Positions 24,701 through 35,049 are shown, counted from the first letter of the stretch. The stretch: 64,000 bases of DNA from Blastobasis lacticolella (GCA_905147135.1 LR990050.1:9732001-9796000); one strand, 5' to 3'. The notes: generated from the sequence alone by a model not told the origin. Numbers and translations: made by a program.

Positions 24701-27700
24701 CAGCTGATCCTAATCTTTCACCCAACTTTCTCAAATACTATAAATAAATAAAAATAAATAATAAATAAATAAATATTCTTGAACCAATTCACACAGCGCC
24801 ACCTAGCCCTAAACTAAGCAAAGCTTGTACTATGGATGCTAGATAACGGATATACAACTTAAATACTTTTAAATACATACTTACAGACCCGTAACAAAAA
24901 TTCAAATTCATCATTTCACTTTCTGCCCGGTCGGGAACCGAACCCGGGACCTCTTGCGTCGCAGACCGGCATCTCGACCATTGAACAACTCAGGTCGTCA
25001 AATGTTATGTAAATGAACATTATAATAAAATAATCATCATCTTGGCGTTAATGTCCCGGTTGTGCACTCGCGCACAAGGGCCTGGGGTCCGCTTTGACAA
25101 TTATCCTGGATTTGGCAGACATATTACAGTGAAGCGACCAAATTGGATCATGGTAACAATCATCCAATTCAGTCGTCTGAATGTGCAGGAATTTCTCAAT
25201 GGAAGGCGGATACTACACACACGATATTTATCGTGATACACGCAGGATCACGATATTTATCGAGTGTGTAGCCTAGAGTATCACGAATCGTGATACGGAT
25301 CACAGGATTTCCGAAAATCCAGAAATCTACGATCCTTATCAACTATCGTGCGATATATATCGAGCGTCTAGTATCTAATCGATATTTATCACGACATTTC
25401 TGTCAAACTGACAGATAAATATCGTAATTTCAGTGTTTATTTTCAAGCAGCTGTGGCCACTATGGACCTGGACAGTTACTATAAAAGTATAAAAAGTCAA
25501 CAAGATCCTCATCCTCATAATTTTACCTATTTTTTCTCTTCACGCGTCTTTTCAATCCTAATGCTTATACTTAATATCAGTCATTTTGGTAGTAATACGT
25601 AAAAATCGTAAATATACACTGGCGACGCGTCAAAAATGCTTTTTTTTAGGCTAGGCATTGGCAACTTAATCTATTCAGCCATCAAAATGAATGAAAGAAT
25701 GCACAGACTAATGAAAATATCGACGATTCTTATCGTGTGTGTAGGGTCGACGTGTGATCCAAAATATTTCTCGATATTAATCACGATACGTATCACGATA
25801 TATATCGTGTGTGTAGTATCAACACACACGATATATATCGGTTAGCATGCAACTAATGTACATAACTCAGAAAACTCATTGGTACATGGCCGCAGTGGAA
25901 ATCAAACCCAGTACATCTCGCTTACGAGTTAGATACCTTAACCACTCGGCCACCGACGCTCTTGTGTAAATGGACCTTATACCTAGATATCATTATAAAA
26001 TTTTTGCATACCTCCTGATAAAGCGAGTATCAAAAAATAAGTGTAATAATTAACCTGGTGTTTAAGGTGCTGCTGGACAGGCCTACCAAAGCGATCTCTC
26101 TCAGTACGGTGTCAAATCTGTTGTGGCTCAGTCCAATTATGCCCAATGACATCCCGTAGTTCCGCAGCTCCTTCTCCGGCAGTATCAAAGCCCGCTCCAG
26201 ATATTTTAAGCGATCTTCCATCCTGTCAGTAGATCAACTTTATGTTAGTCCACATCAAAGAGATGGTATCAACTCCATTGTTAAGTAACTTTTATAAGTA
26301 CCATTTACAGTACTAAATAATAAGGTATAATAATATTATAAAAATATATGCTTGGACTAATTCACACAGCGCCATCTAGCCCCAGAGGAAGCAAAGCTTG
26401 TGTTATGGGTGTTAGATAGCTGTATTTTTTAAATTGTATTCCTGTACTTAGGGGACTGTCGAGACCAGCTGTGTATAATTTTTACAACTTTTCCCCGGCA
26501 ACGTAGAGTGCAGTATGTTTCAATAGAACAAGACAAAAGTACAGGACGACATCGGTAAACACTATCCATAGACAGCTATACAGTATCTAATATATAGCTG
26601 TCTACTATACATTAGATACTACAATGAATAAGTAAATTTAATTAAATTCACTTATTTAATGTAATATCCTAAATAATATAAGTCGATCTATTTATAACAT
26701 GTTTTTCCTATGGAAATGACGTAAACTATACATGCAAATCTTAATTTTTTTTGAATTTAGTTTCCCTTTTATTTCTGTGGACAATACTTATCGTAGTCTT
26801 GATATGCTTGTTTTTCTAATAAAACGTCTAATATAACGAAATTCAGGATTTGGTAGTTCAGATAATTACAGTGGAGCGACTGCCATCTGACCATCGTTAT
26901 ACCTCGATGTTTTCTCTCACCGTAAGAGTTGTTTCTAATGAAACGTACTTTAGTCGAAAACGATAGGGTAAGGAGCTTGCTCACTCAGGATACTCCACGA
27001 CACCGAGCGCCAGAAGTCGGTAGTCATAGTCTCTACTCGTGTCTGCACACTTTATTTCGCTGTAGAGCGGCGACCGCGTCGCCAGCATTTGCTGTTTATG
27101 CGGCAGGCACTTCCCGATGAGTACAAATCTTTCCTCAGGAGTTAGACTATCCTCATACGCGAAGTGAGCCTTGTGGGCGACTATATTGTACTTTTGTGAT
27201 CGAAATAATCGATTAGTTTCGACTTCTGAAAAATAAACGAATACAGTGGCCCTAGCACAAGTGTGTCCCCGACAAAGCTCGCGCTGCGAGAGAGCGTTTG
27301 TCTCTTTCTCTCAATACTAAGACGAAAGAGATAGCAATACATATGTCGCGCTTTTTCTTGCTTATCGCGCGCGAGAGCAGCTTGTGCTAGGCCTACTGCG
27401 TTAAACGAGCTCTAGGATATGGTGAAAAAGGAGGTCTACAATACATTAGGTTTCGTTTGATATATTTTTTAATAGTCCTTGGTTCTCACTCCCACTACTA
27501 CGACTCCTGGTTAGCCAGACAGCAGCGACCCAAAACAACTAGTGAGTTTTGATACTCAGCTCAGGAAAGCCCGTAGACTAGCCAAAATTTGGAACCTACC
27601 ACTTTAATCAAGATGTAACAGGTAGGACTTTCTCTCTCAAAAAACGAAACAGTAAAAAAAAATATAAAATAGAAAACGGAGTTTGATGTTACCGGTAGCA

Positions 27701-30700
27701 CAATGGATGTACAGTTCTTTATTGTTTCCAGTCATATCTTACAGGTCCATAGCGTATAGACGCGAAGAACGGAAACAAAACGCGTATCGTGCTAGAATTC
27801 TCCCACCGACATTTCCACTCGTAAATTGCCCTGGTCTTTTAACAATTTACTCAATCATGGTCGACCCAAGTAAGGGCTGAAGTAAGGGGTTGTATTAGTA
27901 GTTAGCAGCCTGCCTGGGTGCTAATGCTAGTTTTATAAGAGTTTCGGCCGCGCTGTGACAATCATGGCTCTGTCAATCCAAATTGGGGCCACATAGTTTC
28001 GACCACCGACATACGTAACTATGTTTATTATTTTTATGATTTTAACTAAGACGATGAGAGTATAACCGGCCATTATGGTAGAGTATAACCGACCATTATG
28101 CTAGAGTATAACCGGCCATTATGCTTGGCGTTTGTGGACTATGACAAAGCCTTCGATTCGATCGAAACTTGGGCGGTGCTCCAGTCTCTACAGCGGTGCC
28201 AAATTGACTATCGATATATCGAAGCACTGAAATGTTTGTACGAAAACGCCACTATGTCAGTTCGTCTCCAGGACAAGACCACAGAACCTATTCAGCTGCA
28301 GCGAGGTGTTAGACAAGGTGATGTCATATCACCGAAGTTGTTCACCGCTGCACTGGAGGATATCTTTAGGCTTCTGGACTGGAACGGACTTGGCATCAAT
28401 ATTAACGGCGAGTACCTCACGCACCTCAGATTTGCTGACGATATCGTAGTCATACAGGCAAAATGCTCGATGACATCTGTAGTGCCTCTCAACAAGTAGG
28501 TATTAAAATGAACATGGACAAGACGAACATTATGTCGAATGTCCATGTTGTGCCTACTCCAGTGACAGTTGGAGGCACTCCACTTGAAGTTGTTGACGAC
28601 TATACATACCTAGGACAAATAGACCTGCTAGGTAGGTCAAATTTCGAGAAAGAGGTCAATCGACGAATCCAACTCGGTTGGGCAGCGTTCGGGAAGCTAC
28701 GCCACATATTTTCGTCCCAATTACCGCAGTGTCTCAAGACGAAGGTCTTTGACCAATGTGTGTTGCCAGTGATGACTTACGGAACTGAAACGTGGCCACT
28801 CACTATGGGCCTTATAAGAAAGCTCACTGTTACCCAAAGGGCAATAGAAAGAGCTATGCTCGGAGTTTCTTTGCGCGATCGAGTCAGAAATGAGGAGATC
28901 CGCAAGCGAACCAAGACACCGACATAGGTCTAAGGATTGCCAGACTGAAGTGGCAGTGGGCAGGGCACATAGCTCGAAGAACAGGCCGATTGGGCAGTAA
29001 AGTTCTCGAGTGGCGACCACGTACCGGTAGACGCAGCGTGGGTAGGCCTCCTACAAGGTGGACCGACGACCTGGTAAGGATCGCAGGTACCAGCTGGATG
29101 CGGAAAGCACAGGCCCGGTCTTTGTGGAGATCTCTGGGGGAGGCCTATGCCCAGCAGTGGGCGTCTTCTGGCTGATATGATGAACTAAGACGATGAGAAC
29201 GAAGATGTTAAAGTCGCAATTTTATTTAGACGAAAGAAAATTCGCGCTTTCTCGTATATTGATATAATGTAGTCTATGGAGCTAAAATTCCATTCCACTA
29301 GCTAGGAGTACGTGGTAAGACACCGATTCCTTCCGGTTCATCGTTGTCTTATTCAATCTTGCACGCGGTTGGCTAACTCGCGAATGTAATAATTTGAAGG
29401 TAAAAAATAGGGGCAAAATCAACACGGTTCCTATCACTCCATTCTGACTCTCATCCCTTATTTCTGTATTAAAAAACAGTCCTTCCTCTGCATATCCCAT
29501 AAGAGAGCATTCCGGAGGTACAGGCAACGAAGTTTCATTTATTTTAGTGCAGCGATAGTTATGCAAATACTCAGAACTACGTGGTCACTGTGAGTGAAGA
29601 GTACATATGGTATATACAGGGACTGCTTTCACACCATAATGACTAGCATATTTCTACTTTATGGGTGTTTAAAAACTTACAAAACGAACAAACGTATACT
29701 TACGTAGTACTATTAGGTATTCTGTGCTAATACATACCAACAATTTTGAACATTTTCCTACCGAGCGCTATCCAGGCTATTTGAACGCAGATGCGTGAAA
29801 ATAATTCACAAAATAATGCGTCCTTCTTGGTAAGCGAGGTTCCATTTTTTAGTGGGCCCATGTGGTGGAACCTTTTGAACTCAGCACCGCCTATGAAAAG
29901 TAAGAACATCGTTTAAAAGCGGGACCGTTATTTTAAAATAAATAGTAAAGTAAGTTTGCCTACCAACAACCATCACGCAGTACTCTTTTGAGACTATCAT
30001 TCGAAGATCAAGCAAATTGTCATGATACATTTGTTCTATTCTATCACTCTCCGGTGTGCGAACTTTTTTTTTCCTCTCCAGGTTTCGCGTGATCATTACG
30101 TCTGAAATCTGGATATAACATAGCGGGCTAGCGGTCAAATGAGTAGGTTCCTGCGGTAGGTAATTGGAGCTGCACGGTCGGGTGTGAAATCTGAAGCTAC
30201 AGCACAGGCGCGCGCGAACTTATGAATGCCACGGCAATTATTGACGTCTTCTGACTATCCCTGTTCTGCAACTCTCTTTCCCGTGCTGCTCCCGCACTGT
30301 AGGACCCTACTGACTCAAGCTGTAGGCCTGTTATTAAGTACATTTTTTCGTAAGTAAGTTACCTGTAAAAAATACTGCATGTACAATATCAGAGCGCGAA
30401 GAAATCTGTCTGCGCCATGCTGATGCAGCAAATTGATCAGATTTGGTGTCAAAACCGCAACGGGTGTGGTAAAAAACACAAAATCCCTTACGTCCTGAAA
30501 TAAATAAATATCGATAAGTATAATTACCTAGTCCAAATAATCAGCACCGCACGCTAGCCTCTAGTCCACTGCTGCATATTAGCCTCCCTCCCAGGGGCGT
30601 CGCCATGTTTTGGTTATATCGATATATACATATAAATATCGATCCGCACCCCCCCTCTAATTAAAATATGGGGTAATCGTAATAAAAGTAACTGAAACTG

Positions 30701-32146
30701 AAAAATAAGCGACCGTAGCGATCTCCAAATTTTTCCAATTTTGGCTCAATTGACTCGGGGTGAGCATGATAACAAAAATAGGTATAACAAAAAACAATGA
30801 CTGAGTGTGCGCAGTGAGCTCGGCTCGGAATTTTTGGTATACCTACATATTGGCTCTTTAAATCCGAATTAAGTACGCGGCGCTATTCGTATGAATATGT
30901 AATAAATTAGCAAGCGTAGCGAGCTCGAAATTTTTCCAATTTTTTGTTAAAAAGAACTGAATCAAACTTGTAGAAAAAAGTAATGAATTAAGGAGCGTAG
31001 CGAGCTCGGAAATTATTGTATTTTGACTGTAAAAATCTGGACTAATCACGCGGCGTAGGCGGTGTGAAATGATTTCGGGGGAGGGTTTGAACCCCCAGAA
31101 ATCCCCCTACGCTACGCCTATGCTCCCTCCGAATTTTCCGTATCATTTGGGATTGTGCGATTCCCTGTACAACTTACTAGTACCGTCGCATTTTATACCT
31201 ATTGATCAAGACATATTTTTACACATATTACTTGGAAGACTAGTAAAAAAGTGCGGATATTCAGATTTTTGGAATTACAGATTATCTAGATTGCAATCCC
31301 TAGCTTTGTGGGTTCCGGCAGTTTCGAATTATGCACCACCCCTTCAACTTACGTGTCGTATAAGGCGGCTATTGTTATGCCTTAGAGACTGACCATCTAG
31401 GACCTACGGAGACCAGAACATGGGCAGCAGTGCAGGTCGCCAAGGGTTGCGAGTCAAAACCCTCCACAGATGTGAAAGAGATTGGAGTGCTATTGGTGTG
31501 ATAAAACTAACCTGCAGAGTGACAACATCTCCATCCATGATTTTTCTTTGGTAACGTTTTTTAAAACGTTGCTGGAAAATGATAATTATATATGTCATTT
31601 CATAAGTATGATGTGTATCAATTAATTATTGTAGTCTTACTTGTTCTATGAGGTCTATGTCATCTTTAAAATCAATTGACGGACCGACCAAACGAGTAAC
31701 TCTGTGCAAAGACGGCTCAACTCCAAGCAGATCGCTGTAATATAATATGCATTGCAAGTACTCATACATAATTTAATTTGTTGCTTGGGATTTTAATGTT
31801 CTTAAAAAAGTTTTTAAATTTTATAGTTTTCACAAAAGGAGTCTTTTGAAACTAGTTGGGAATCCCAGTTTAGTTAAATGAAATATAAGTGAAATAAGAA
31901 AATATTCATTAAGTTCAGCATAGTCTCGTGAATACACTTGTCATGAATAGACGTTCTGCGAGAAAATAATGTGATGTTTTAATTTTCGTATATAAATATA
32001 TTTGTGCATGAAATAACTCCGCTATCAAATATGTCTGTTATAAGATTTTTTTACCTTACGTAGACTAAGCCTATATTTTCTTGCCATTCCCAGTGGCCGT
32101 CCACATAAGCACATCGCAGTAAGTCGTCATCGTCCTCGTCGCCCAT
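15717..32146 (-). CDS. PPP1R36: PPP1R36-like paralogue C, inverted copy, possibly degenerate
   Basis: In transcript order the exons are 32055-32146, 31641-31734, 31512-31571, 30363-30494, 29964-30108, 29738-29890, a doubtful exon 7 near 29299-29576, 26055-26222, and 15717-15888 (TAA at 15717-15719). Seen: acidic start, VDGHWEWQEN, FHHMGP, SLTKKDALF, QIAWIALGRK, LGIIGLSHNRFDTVL and QRRKWQAR, each matching copy B. Exons 4, 5, 6 and 8 have the same lengths as in B (132, 145, 153, 168 bp), and all phases outside exon 7 agree. Exon 7 has an open, partly similar frame (CGYAEEGLFF-like region where B has MKTGFFENM), but neither edge offers a phase-compatible AG or GT. So C is either recently broken, spliced differently, or carries a one-base error. 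The last intron is about 10.2 kb of nested transposons. Role inferred as for B. Confidence 0.7.
15998..16256 (-). mobile_element. LINE-end-derived non-autonomous element, - copy
   Basis: In reverse complement it repeats the middle and 5' parts of the 5405-5820 element: ACCTGCCGGTGAATAAGG, GGCAATGGAGGGGTATTTGC, CATAGAGGTGGGAACG and ACTTTCCATCAGG. It sits in the last intron of gene C. Confidence 0.65.
16945..17113 (+). repeat. 5' LTR (169 bp)
   Basis: Direct repeat of 20596-20764. The two differences fall in the segment ACACATTATACG, which is ACCCATTGTACG in the 3' LTR. AATAAA occurs within ATCCAATAAAAAC, a likely poly(A) signal. Confidence 0.95.
17147..20585 (+). CDS. Gag-Pol polyprotein of the LTR element (RNase H lost; N-terminus interrupted by MITE)
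   Basis: The open frame runs without stops from about 17515 to TGA at 20583-20585. Domains in order (residues counted from 17562): capsid-like gag (about 1-165), two CX2C-type zinc knuckles (about 195-225), aspartic protease LDSGSQCNVIS (about 277), RT with RLCLDPSEINK, LLDCRKGFWQL and SMDD (about 440-600), integrase H2C2 finger (HLTHKG..., CKAC) and DDE core (ATDLF, LLTDGG, GLAERY). At about residue 606 the RT thumb passes directly into the segment just before integrase, so the RNase H region is deleted in frame. The probable native start is ATG 17147, cut off by the MITE dimer. YxDD reads SMDD. It encodes retrotransposition functions; this copy is expected to be non-autonomous. Confidence 0.9.
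17181..17513. mobile_element. MITE-1 tandem dimer inside the gag start
   Basis: Two head-to-tail units with a 162-bp period. The outer ends form inverted repeats (GGGCCTATCGGCTATCTCAG against GGGGCTATTGGCTAACTCAG on the other strand), extending inward through GACAACTG. The units differ at few positions and share an 11-bp internal duplication absent from the 6695 copy. CTGA lies on both sides (17177-17180 and 17514-17517), and precise removal rejoins the gag frame. Confidence 0.8.
20596..20764 (+). repeat. 3' LTR (169 bp)
   Basis: Mate of the 5' LTR. It follows the polypurine tract 9 bp after the polyprotein stop and is followed by the GCCAC target duplication. Confidence 0.95.
20905..21000. 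repeat. Short dispersed repeat fragment
   Basis: CTAAAGCTCACGCCTG, GTGGAGTAGGCAGAGAC and the following block resemble a repeat common in moths. A related GTCTCTGCCTACCCC piece is at 52325-52380 in the opposite sense. Confidence 0.4.
21046..24734 (-). mobile_element. RTE-like LINE (family 3), split by an opposite-strand LINE
   Basis: The N-terminal half (about 23560-24734) has GLSESSGMAG, EISMEEVINAIKCLKRGKAA, then LVDLEKAYHRVEW-type RT palm start. The C-terminal half (21046-21700) has VMVFERNEG, VKEFVYLGSL, LIYGSECWVWQKRNESRI, MLRWFGYLERM and RGRPRKTF. About 100 expected residues between the halves, including the YADD box, are missing where the + strand element sits at 21697-23532. Confidence 0.8.
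21697..23532 (+). mobile_element. Non-LTR element (jockey/CR1-type), truncated at both ends, inside the RTE-like LINE
   Basis: The first frame (to 22421) is a partial endonuclease (VIGVYRSPSYDSL, ILLDDLNVDI). After a shift near 22420, the second frame encodes RT: GWDDIPAMVIKLA, HPIYKSGDRDQVTNYRPIS, QFGFRRGIST, FLDLCKAFDKI, GVPQGSILGPTLF and an intact YADD (23438-23449). It stops right after LQCVARL at 23532, before the C-terminal domain. ITDYYPV stands where the catalytic SDHxPV is expected. Confidence 0.8.
24738..24999 (-). mobile_element. SINE-B (tRNA-derived), - copy
   Basis: The reverse complement starts TGACGACCTGAGTTGTTCAA (A-box side) with GGTTCGGTTCCCG (B box). It continues through CAGAAAGTGAAATGATGAA and CTAGGTGGCGCTGTGTGAAT and ends in a (TTTA)n tail. 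It closely matches the + copy at 39104-39345. Confidence 0.85.
25030..25960 (-). mobile_element. SINE-A, - copy, interrupted by a foldback element
   Basis: 25030-25200 is the 3' half (GGCGTTAATGTCCCGGTTGT, GGGGTCCGC, TCTGAATGTGCAGG). 25841-25960 is the 5' half with the tRNA-like head, whose reverse complement begins AGCGTCGGTGGCCGAGTGG. The 25209-25840 element replaces about 40 bp of SINE body. Confidence 0.8.
25209..25840. mobile_element. Foldback/MITE element with terminal hairpins (about 630 bp)
   Basis: The 31-bp terminal repeats 25209-25239 and 25790-25820 are inverted with one mismatch (core CTACACACACGATAT). Each end is also a local palindrome: the right end folds with CGATATATATCGTGTGTGT against its complement up to 25840, and the left end folds with a second CACGATATTTATCG block at about 25248-25270. 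More ATCACGATA/CGATAT motifs lie inside. No coding frame. Confidence 0.75.
26349..26440 (-). repeat. SINE-B 3' fragment
   Basis: The segment ATTCACACAGCGCCATCTAG through GCAAAGCTTGTGTTATGGGTG matches the 3' half of SINE-B in reverse complement. Confidence 0.75.
26843..26930 (-). repeat. SINE-A internal fragment
   Basis: CAGGATTTGG, AATTACAGTGGAGCGACTGC and CTCACCGTAAGAG occur in the same order as in the full copy at 45672-45995. Confidence 0.75.
27251..27391. mobile_element. MITE-2 (about 141 bp), copy 1
   Basis: It starts CCTAGCACAAG and ends CTTGTGCTAGG, a perfect 11-bp inverted repeat. The interior (GCTCGCGC, AGAGAGCGTTTGT, AATACTAAGA, AAAGAGATAGCA) is repeated at 53339-53479. It lies in intron 7 of gene C. 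Confidence 0.65.
28060..29182 (+). mobile_element. RTE-like LINE (family 1), 5'-truncated, with 16-bp target duplication
   Basis: Flanked by the direct repeat AACTAAGACGATGAGA (28044-28059 and 29183-29198). The coding part starts inside RT (EYNRPLCLAFVDYDKAFDSI), with GVRQGDVISPKLF and an intact FADD, then the C-terminal domain (LRIARLKWQWAGHIARR, GRPPTRWTDDLVRIAG). It ends in a short ATGATG tail. The frame shifts near 28480 and near 28915, so it is dead. The first 23 bp are present three times. Confidence 0.9.
28098..29175 (+). pseudogene. Reverse transcriptase and C-terminal domain of the 28060 LINE (two frameshifts)
   Basis: Three overlapping frames (28098-28499, 28463-28927, about 28925-29175) read successive parts of one protein. 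The final residues precede the TGA at 29173-29175, followed by the 3' tail. Confidence 0.85.
29299..29576 (-). pseudogene. Candidate exon 7 of paralogue C with unresolved splice phase
   Basis: An open frame of about 92 codons ends in YHVLLASGMEF before TAG. It aligns loosely to B exon 7: EYLHNYR against EVNRLL; AEEGLFFNTEIRDE against KTGFFENMSEIE; LNK...SYHVLLASG against LIN...PYAMLGFG. The best acceptor (TAG before 29576) and donor (GTGGAA after 29299) each miss the required phase by one base. Confidence 0.4.
30700..31135. repeat. Degenerate periodic repeat in intron 3 of gene C
   Basis: A block like GCGTAGCGAGCTCG followed by (G)AAATTTTT recurs about every 80-100 bp (near 30713, 30815, 30908 and 30993), and a related GCGGCGTAGGCGG block is near 31050. 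No coding sense is seen. 31140-31430 after it contains an unassigned open stretch. Confidence 0.5.
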
Positions 32147-35049
32147 GATTGAATATTAAAGAATCTGCTCTAAACTCGCGATTCTCGTTTAAATACAAAT
32201 ATCAATTGTATAATAAACAATAAACATGAAATAGCAAATTAATAAAACTAATACTTTTACAAAATATAATTGTATAAAATAAAACTCGTAAGAAACAACG
32301 CTAATAATTCATAGAAAACATTAAATAAACTTCTAAAATGTAAAAGGGGAAAATTGTTTTTCAAAAATATATAACATAGTCACTTTCCCGTAGTTGATGC
32401 ATGTTTGATGACATCTCGGTGATGTCATTGTTATTTTTTCTTAATTTAATTTACAAACTATTTCATCAGCTGAATCCAAAGAGATAGTATACGAGCCAAT
32501 ATATGGCTGAATCCACGGGCTGTCCCTAATGAAATGTACAAAATATCTCATGCTTTGTGGGGAAGTTTTCTGATTTTTCAATGCAATATATAAAAGCCAA
32601 AACCTCAAAGAGTTTCATGTACCAAAGCTTTAGTATCTACAAACAGACAAAGACATAGTTACTCCCAGAAACAAGAACCTGATAAAATGAAAACGTGATA
32701 AGCACAGCATATAGTGCCTACCTATTGATTTTAAATGATTCCGGAGGGAAACACTTAAAATCTATAAAACTGGAGAGTTTTACAGAGTTTTGTTAGGTCC
32801 TGATCTGTACAAAGATACACAGGCCAAACTCTAAAAGCTAATGCTGCACACTAAACTCAGGCGACTCCTAATTTGGCCTCTTAAAAGAATTCTAAGAATT
32901 AAAGAGTCACAAAATCGGTATCACAAAGTTAAGAGCGAATTTAGTTTTCACTTAAGGTTGGTGTTGGTGCAATGCTTTTTCTTGATATTTAATCAACTTA
33001 GGCCGGGCATAGACCTACAGAACAGGGCCGGGCGCAACCGGTCTCATCGGCGCACATCTACCGGGCCGGGCATTCTTAAAATTTTCATTCAGTCGTTATC
33101 AAGTGCTTGCCGGGTAAGGTCGACTTAATGTGCTTCGCCTAACTGCTTGGCGCGAAAAAATAATAGAAAAAGGAAATGATAGCACTCCTCGAGATCTATA
33201 TTTCGTAAGAGAACCGTCAAATTAAAACTGTTATCCAAATGTAGATCTCGATGAGTACTAATATTTCTTTTTAGAAACTAGCGTTCTAGAACGTATGGTT
33301 TCCGAGTAGCAGGATAGTAACCTTAGGCAGGACACTGATGAACCCCCAGGGTAAACAGAGTCAAGCTCGGGTCAAATTCATTGCTACCGGGATTATAAGG
33401 AGATAATATGCAAGTCTTGCCTCTTTCTCACCGGGTTGAACGTTTTGATCAGGTGCGCTCTCCAGGAGTCTCCGGGAGCCTTCTGACCGGTCGATCTGTC
33501 TATAATGTCGATGTATGACGACTAGTCTACTACTTTCTATGAAAATATGACCTATGCCTATTGATGGTAGGTATTCACTTATTTTCAACGCTAGTTAGTC
33601 CGTAGCATCTTTATTACTTTATTTATTACGATCTTTTGTTCTTTGATCTTCCCTATGCTGTGAAGTGAATCAAGCGCCCAATCTTGTAGCACTAGAGTTA
33701 TTTATGGGAACACAGCTCTGGAGTTGTCTATGGAAAGCCACGCGCGTGGCTGCGTTTTCCGCAGTTCCAATGTGCCGAGCGCCTTACTTAGCATTCTAAA
33801 TTGTTTATATAGAAGCGATTCAGAAACAAATATTTGTACGCCTGTGGTTTGTGGTTGTGACAGACAGACGACATTATTTTTACTTATTTGTTCCGAGCTC
33901 AGGGGGCGACGCGGGTAGGCTGGCTGGTGCGTGCGGGTGCTCGCGCCGGCGGGTTGCCTGGGGCCGGGCGCGCGCCGCACATGATACGCCTAGGCGGTTA
34001 TGTGCGTGGCGCGTATCGGTGCCCGGTGTCTCGCCGGAGTGAGCCCTCGTACGCGCTGATCGGTCTGCATGCGTCGCCCCCTACCTGGATGAGCTCGCTT
34101 AACTTCCCTTTGTTTTCCGTTCGATTTTTGACTTTTGAAAAGAAATTAATTAACGTAATCCTAATTCAATAAATACTTTTTCATTTTCATTTTCATTCGA
34201 TTTTTTTAACGAAAGTCTGACAAACCACTGACATATATATTTGTTTCTAAATTTCATTGGCTTTGATCATAGCCTCCTTCATCTTACATGCCATGCGCAG
34301 AAGTTTGACAACGTCGCATTTTTCAATTTTAGTGAACCTGAAAATTACTGTAAAATATCGTCGCGGTCATCGTCATTTAATGTTATTAGTTATTTAAGTG
34401 ATGAAGTATATAAATAAATATATACATTAGTTCGATAATATGAAATTGGATAGATTCCTGTACTATTCACCTATCTACGTATTTGCAATTGTATTAAGTA
34501 TACTAATATTTTAAATGCGAAATATAATGTGTGTTTCGCAATGACTTCTACATAAAGGGCGAGCGAGAGGCGTGCGCCGGACGATGTACATTGCGCGTCG
34601 CAATTAATTATTTATTTTAGGTAGCGAAATTATAAAGTCATTTCCGCGGGTATGTTTCTTGGGGAAAGTTGTTCAGTTTCATGGGTAGAATATGGGGTTT
34701 CAATTAATGCTAGCGGTCTTTTTACACCCTGTATATCCATGAATCCATCGATGCATTACACATGGCCATTAAATGCGGGTAGAACAGAAAAAAATACTTA
34801 ATACTGTGATATGTTTAGTACAGCATAACTCTGAACGAACTAAAATTTGGCAGTTAGCGCCTTATTTACTTTTGTTCAGCTCGAAAATAGCTATCCAACG
34901 ACGTATTACACATAGCTATTGGAATGGTTACCACTGTCCATACAAATTCTTGTACGCGTTAACAATGTTATATCTGGCGGCTTGAATAATTTCCATTAAA
35001 AGAAAACCGCATTAAAATTGGTTCATATGTTCGGGAGCTACAGATAGAC
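32147..35049. other. Intergenic, no gene recognised
   Basis: Upstream of gene C the DNA is AT-rich; no promoter element is convincing. A CpG-rich patch at 33890-34090 ends with AATAAA near 34171 and an ATTTTC microsatellite, possibly a retrotransposed tail. 34985-35050 resembles a common dispersed repeat (AAACCGCATTAAAAT). Confidence 0.35.
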
